Of a stretch of DNA of 11,402 nucleotides, positions 7,844 to 11,402 are shown piece by piece (within the stretch, counting starts at the first letter, position 1; the number at the start of each line of letters is the position of its first letter). Under the pieces are notes generated by a model that had not been told where the DNA came from, did no database searches, and was given only the letters and a program-made list of their open reading frames with translations. Origin of the DNA: Verrucomicrobiia bacterium (lineage in GTDB: Bacteria > Verrucomicrobiota > Verrucomicrobiia > Verrucomicrobiales > Akkermansiaceae); assembly GCA_947460915.1 (NCBI GenBank), contig CANHKJ010000073.1, positions 1-11,402 on the forward strand, given 5' to 3'. The position numbers and the translations under genes were made by a program.

Positions 7844-10291
7844 CTACGAGAATGATGATTCGATTGTAACAAAACCCAATTCATCCATGCTTGCGTGCGG
7901 CAGAAAAATCCCACCATCACCAGCCATCGCCGGCCCCGTAATGCGCAAGCCATTATTTTCCTGTTTGTAGGAAAATCCGGGAATCAAACGTCCCACAGTC
8001 CCTTGTCGCGAGCCCAATTGTTCAGGGCTGGTTGCTGCGCCGCGAGGAGGATCAGGCATCGACATCGCAAGCACTACTCCATCACGCACCAAGCAGCGAC
8101 AATGCAAAATCTGTGCAGGCAAGCCATCTAACAATTCGTTAGAAAAATCATAAAACACGCCAGCCACTGCTTTGTCACCTGCCGAGCAAAGGCGCTCATG
8201 CGTTGCACGACCACCCACGCGCACCGCTGAAGAAATCAGTTCCGATTCCTCATGCAATACTTTACAAGAAAACAAGTTCGCAAATGACTTACCGATTGAG
8301 GTTAGATCATTTTGCATCGCATCACCCGACCACATCGCAAATTCCTGTCCGCGCTGCAACGCATTGACTTGACCGAGTTGCAAGCCATTCACCCACTGAC
8401 CAGGTTGTGCTTTTTTCAACAAACCTGTGGCCTCGGCTCGCACCCGCAAGGCTTCAGAGCTTGCATGCAACATGGCTGCGCGCACCGATTCCGCATTCGC
8501 CTCGCTTGCCAACATCGCTGGTTCAAAGACCAAGGTCATCGGATAAGGCAAGCGATACGGCATTTTCTTGAAAAATTTTCCGCGTTCAAAGGAGAAAATC
8601 GATCCCCATGCGCCATCCATCCACACGGGCACCACGGGAGCTCCCGCCTTGCGCACCATCAATTCAAAGCCGCGCTTGATTTCTTGCAAGCAGCCCGTTC
8701 GCGTCAATTCGCCTTCTGCAAACAAACATACCACATGCCCTTCATTCAAAGCTTCTGCAACTACACGAATCGCATCTTTGGCCTTCGTCGAGGAAATCGG
8801 CACCGTGTCAAACAATCGTGCAAACCACCCCACTCCTTTTGCCGTCATAAAGCCATCATACATCACAAATCGAATCGGACGATGACAAGCCGCAGAGAGA
8901 AAAAACGAATCGGCCCACGTCACATGATTCGGCAACAACAAAACTCCGCCACTTTCTGGCACATGTTCGCGCCCGACTACGCGGATTTTGTACACCAATC
9001 GGATCACAGGCAAAACCAACACTCGTAACAACTCGGGCAGCCATTTTTTTGCCGCCAGCAGAGCAATCACCATTGTAAAACAAGCTAAAATCAAAAATTG
9101 CCACTGAACCTTGAGATGAAGCAACACCATCGCGAGCTGAATCAGAACCGCTGTAATGCCGCCAATGTTGTTGAAAAAGTTCGACACAGAAATCACCGTA
9201 CCGCGCTTTTCTGCTGGCGGATGATCCTGCACAAATGTATTCACAGGCACCAAAAACATCGCCGCACCGGCACCCGATAAGCACAAGAACCAAGGCAGAA
9301 AATGACTCGTCGTTTCGAGCGAACTAAGCACGAACAAACCTGCACTCATCAGAAAAAGACCAATGGGTGCTAGAGACCACTCGATGCCTCGTTTACTTAG
9401 CAAGCCCGCAAAAATACTGCCTCCTGCGATACCAAGACTAGCGAAAAACATCAATTTGGAAATTGCTGTGCCTATCTCAACCGTGTGGGATTGCTTAGCG
9501 ATCTCGATCACCACCAAATTGACAAAACCCGCAAAGCCCCAGAAAAATGCTGTGCCGATTGCTGCGATTCTCAACTCTTTGTCACGCCATACAATAACTG
9601 AATCCTTGATGTGAGAAACCATCAGTTCCTTGCGAAACGGTGCACTACTTTGCGAGCGTGTCTTGTGAATGAGCTGCGCCACCATGGCTCCCACAAGCGA
9701 GATCGCAGCAATCCAATACAATGCTTGCAACGCCGAAGTCCAACCATCGTGCGATGCATGCAAATTGTGATCGAACCAAATGCCTCCTGCGATCTGACCA
9801 GCAAGAATGGCGAGAATCACCGTGCCCTCAACCACTCCCGTCGCAAAAGCCAAGCGCTTTGACCCTACCAATTCTTTCACCACCCCAAGCTTGGCGGGGC
9901 TCAGCAAACAACATTGCAAAGAATAAAGGAAAAAGCTTACAAAGCCCAACTCCAGGGATCGCAAAATAATGGAGGTCATGAGCAAGAGAACGATCCCCCA
10001 CTGCACAATCGCCGCCGTTTTAATCACCCAACTTTTCGGAAATCGATCACCGATCCAACCTGCTGTTGGCGAAAACAGCAAATATGGCAGCACCAGCAAC
10101 AAGCTCACAACGTGCTCCGCGTGAGCCGCCAGTTGCCCCCCTTGTTTTTGCAAAACCAACCATGCACCCAGTGGAATCAACAAAAACTTGATAATACTAA
10201 CCGTGAAGGAGTTCTGCACCTGCATCGCGATCAATGCCCAAAATGAGCCCCATGCAGGCTTGCTCTCTCCACGATCAATTTCTTCGGTCAT
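7844..10291 (-). CDS. MFS (LplT-like) / PlsC acyltransferase fusion with degenerate AMP-binding-like tail
   Basis: From ATG 10291 the protein is 815 residues. Residues about 15-420 form a 12-helix MFS transporter resembling LplT-type lysophospholipid flippases fused to acyltransferases. Residues about 425-610 are a PlsC/LPLAT domain: NHVTWAD (455-461) is the HX4D catalytic motif, FAEGELTRTG (524-533) the FPEGTRS-like acceptor block, and VPVWMDGAWG (554-563) block IV. Full-length relatives (Aas-like) continue with an acyl-ACP ligase. Here the last ~190 residues keep only MSMPDPP (743-749), GTVGRLIPG (764-772) and LRITGP, resembling the late AMP-binding region, with no TSGSTG-type P-loop visible. 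The likely role is lysophospholipid uptake and re-acylation in the inner membrane. A GTG at 10327 would add 12 residues and has a weak GGATGG upstream. I prefer ATG 10291 because it leaves a short polar leader. The TAG stop is in frame with the next gene. Confidence 0.85.
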   Translation of the reverse strand: MTEEIDRGESKPAWGSFWALIAMQVQNSFTVSIIKFLLIPLGAWLVLQKQGGQLAAHAEHVVSLLLVLPYLLFSPTAGWIGDRFPKSWVIKTAAIVQWGIVLLLMTSIILRSLELGFVSFFLYSLQCCLLSPAKLGVVKELVGSKRLAFATGVVEGTVILAILAGQIAGGIWFDHNLHASHDGWTSALQALYWIAAISLVGAMVAQLIHKTRSQSSAPFRKELMVSHIKDSVIVWRDKELRIAAIGTAFFWGFAGFVNLVVIEIAKQSHTVEIGTAISKLMFFASLGIAGGSIFAGLLSKRGIEWSLAPIGLFLMSAGLFVLSSLETTSHFLPWFLCLSGAGAAMFLVPVNTFVQDHPPAEKRGTVISVSNFFNNIGGITAVLIQLAMVLLHLKVQWQFLILACFTMVIALLAAKKWLPELLRVLVLPVIRLVYKIRVVGREHVPESGGVLLLPNHVTWADSFFLSAACHRPIRFVMYDGFMTAKGVGWFARLFDTVPISSTKAKDAIRVVAEALNEGHVVCLFAEGELTRTGCLQEIKRGFELMVRKAGAPVVPVWMDGAWGSIFSFERGKFFKKMPYRLPYPMTLVFEPAMLASEANAESVRAAMLHASSEALRVRAEATGLLKKAQPGQWVNGLQLGQVNALQRGQEFAMWSGDAMQNDLTSIGKSFANLFSCKVLHEESELISSAVRVGGRATHERLCSAGDKAVAGVFYDFSNELLDGLPAQILHCRCLVRDGVVLAMSMPDPPRGAATSPEQLGSRQGTVGRLIPGFSYKQENNGLRITGPAMAGDGGIFLPHASMDELGFVTIESSFS

Positions 10292-10412
10292 CCGCCGGTC
10301 AATAAACAGCGGATTCACGAAAAACACAAGCTTCCATCCACGAGATCGATGGTGACACTATTGTGAAACAGAATCCCTCACAGGATCGCAAAAAAATTCA
10401 ACTTCCCGTCCG
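10292..10412 (-). promoter_or_regulatory. Leader of the acyltransferase fusion gene
   Basis: These 121 bases separate the symporter-tail remnant from the fusion gene's ATG. They contain the alternative GTG start at 10327 and a T-run (minus strand, about 10397-10391). A TTGACG (10416-10411) at the upstream edge could serve as a -35, but the hexamer 17 bases downstream (TTTTGC) is a poor -10, so I do not call a promoter. No terminator for the OFA transporter gene is seen: the T-run precedes rather than follows the weak hairpin GATCC/GGATT. Confidence 0.25.
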
Positions 10413-10556
10413 TCAATGACTGCTGGCTTTTTCGGCGCCGAGGCCCGTGTGGGAGCGAACAGAGAGTTCGTCAAACTTGGCTTCGGAGTTGGCTTCTTTG
10501 CCGAGGAAACCTACGGGGCTTACGAGAATCAGACCGATCGCAGACGGCACAGCAAA
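10413..10556 (-). pseudogene. Remnant: C-terminal tail of a sodium:solute symporter (SSS) gene
   Basis: The minus strand encodes 47 residues with no start codon, directly after the TAG of the OFA transporter and in its frame, ending at a TGA. The translation has a hydrophobic stretch (FAVPSAIGLILVSPVGFLG) like half of a last transmembrane helix, then a charged tail containing FDELSVRSHTGLGAEKASSH. That tail resembles, from memory, the conserved C-terminus of SSS-family (ActP-like acetate/solute) symporters. Nothing N-terminal to it survives, since the OFA gene occupies the upstream DNA. The likeliest reading is a truncated gene left by a deletion or insertion with its junction near 10557-10559. 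The alternative is a read-through extension of the OFA protein. Confidence 0.45.
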
Positions 10557-11402
10557 CTATTTATCACCTTCCACAGGAGTGGTGCAATGTTGATGGAGCT
10601 TCCTCAAGGAAAACACCAAAATCACTGAAGCAAACAAAGATCCAGCGCAGATGTAATAAGCATACATCGCAGCCTTGGCGGGAACTTTATCGTAGAGAAA
10701 ACCAAAGAACGGAGGTGCAATCAGCCCAGCCGTGGCCCAGCCTGTGAGCGCAAGACCATGCAAGGAAGACATCCGCTTCGATCCATAAAGATCACTAATC
10801 AAAGAAGGGATTGTGCCGAAGCCACCGCCATAAGACGCGATCACGTAGCAGATCAAAATACTGTAGATCAGGGGAGAAATGGCGTGAGGTAGGACGAGGT
10901 AAATGATGCTGGCCGTACCAAGCAAGGCGATGAAAATATTGACCCTGCCAAAATGATCCGAGAGCCAAGCCCAGATCAAACGCCCGATGCTATTCCCCAA
11001 GGATGCGATGGCGATCAAGGTGGCGCCTGCAGCGGCGAGGACTTCCGGACTCAGCCCTGGCTCAGCAGCTTTTGAGACATCCTGCATCATCCGTGACAAC
11101 TGGCTGATAATGCCCAAACCAGCCAAACTGTAGCTGAAACAAATCAACCACAAGCGTATGCGCACATTAGGCAAATGCTGATAAGTATCGGCAATGGTCT
11201 GCTGGTGTTTCTTAGCAATAGCAGCATGAGGGCTGTAAATAAAATGACATGCCATCGTCATGATAACACCATAGACAACAGCAATGATGAGAAACGCGGC
11301 GGCCACATTATTTTTAGCAAGACCCATCGCTACCGGAGCGAACACCTTGCTCATAAACAAGGCACCGATGCCAAACCCCATCACGATCATACCCGTAGCG
11401 AA
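10557..11402 (-). CDS. MFS transporter, OFA (oxalate/formate antiporter) family, 5' end missing
   Basis: The frame enters from the window edge (four codons, FATG, precede the Met at 11390) and encodes at least 281 residues ending at a TAG, so roughly the N-terminal third is missing. FATGMIVMGFGIGALFMS matches the OFA helix-5 region with its conserved ATG-x-VMGFGFGA pattern. LGNSIGRLIWAWLSDHFGR (about 111-129 from that Met) is the second-half MFS loop motif, and GGGFGTIPSLISDLYGSKRMSSLHG is the OFA helix-10 signature. Members exchange or import small carboxylates such as oxalate, formate, lactate or pyruvate. The substrate here cannot be fixed. The C-terminus (LHQHCTTPVEGDK) looks natural. It is followed in frame by the symporter-tail remnant. 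Confidence 0.85.
   Translation of the reverse strand, partial: FATGMIVMGFGIGALFMSKVFAPVAMGLAKNNVAAAFLIIAVVYGVIMTMACHFIYSPHAAIAKKHQQTIADTYQHLPNVRIRLWLICFSYSLAGLGIISQLSRMMQDVSKAAEPGLSPEVLAAAGATLIAIASLGNSIGRLIWAWLSDHFGRVNIFIALLGTASIIYLVLPHAISPLIYSILICYVIASYGGGFGTIPSLISDLYGSKRMSSLHGLALTGWATAGLIAPPFFGFLYDKVPAKAAMYAYYICAGSLFASVILVFSLRKLHQHCTTPVEGDK

Noticed and set aside
8312..9028. A 238-codon open frame on the plus strand.
   Set aside because: It is antisense to the PlsC domain of the fusion gene. Its translation is rich in His, Gln and Arg without recognisable motifs, typical of a shadow frame.
10370..10397. Weak hairpin GATCC/GGATT next to an A/T run, considered as a terminator.
   Set aside because: On the minus strand the T-run comes before the stem, and on the plus strand an A-run follows it. 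Neither order fits an intrinsic terminator, and the stem is only about five base pairs with a wobble.
10416..10628. A 70-codon plus-strand frame covering part of the gap after the OFA gene.
   Set aside because: It straddles the OFA gene's end and the minus-strand symporter-like tail. The minus-strand reading gives a family-like C-terminus, while the plus-strand one gives nothing recognisable.

Overview
This window most likely comes from the chromosome of a Verrucomicrobiota-type bacterium or a close relative. That is an inference from gene content: secreted glycan-degrading enzymes beside a PF12831-type FAD oxidoreductase and a hexuronate-type MFS transporter, no SusC/SusD pair, an MFS-PlsC fusion, and almost no Shine-Dalgarno sequences. 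Base composition looks close to 50% GC. Every convincing gene lies on the minus strand, so biological order runs from high to low coordinates. There are no RNA genes, insertion sequences, CRISPR arrays or tandem repeats that I can support.

Right side (11402 to 7103): a 5'-truncated OFA-family MFS transporter comes first. It is followed by 144 bases that still encode 47 residues of what looks like the C-terminal tail of a sodium:solute symporter, a probable gene remnant. After a 121-base leader comes a large lipid-metabolism fusion, with an LplT-like MFS half, a PlsC-type acyltransferase and a short degenerate AMP-binding-like tail. A purine nucleoside phosphorylase follows in the same reading frame, separated from the fusion by one TAG and one sense codon.

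Middle (7102 to 6997): a 106-base gap with two imperfect dyads, probably the control region of the next operon.

Left side (6996 to 1): a tight four-gene glycan-use operon. It encodes a hexuronate-type (ACS family) MFS permease, an FAD-dependent oxidoreductase with a discoidin-like C-terminal domain, an exported discoidin/GH9-like enzyme, and an exported GH43-like five-bladed propeller enzyme that runs off the window edge. The last two genes overlap by four bases (ATGA). A reasonable model is that the two exported hydrolases trim a glycan outside the cytoplasm, the permease imports a small acidic or modified sugar, and the oxidoreductase acts on a product. The substrate cannot be read from the sequence.

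The main points of interest are the rewritten catalytic-Asp motif in the GH9-like enzyme, the FAD enzyme with a discoidin-like domain but no signal peptide, the vestigial ligase domain on the acyltransferase, the symporter-tail remnant, two consecutive in-frame TAG junctions, and the dyads upstream of the operon.
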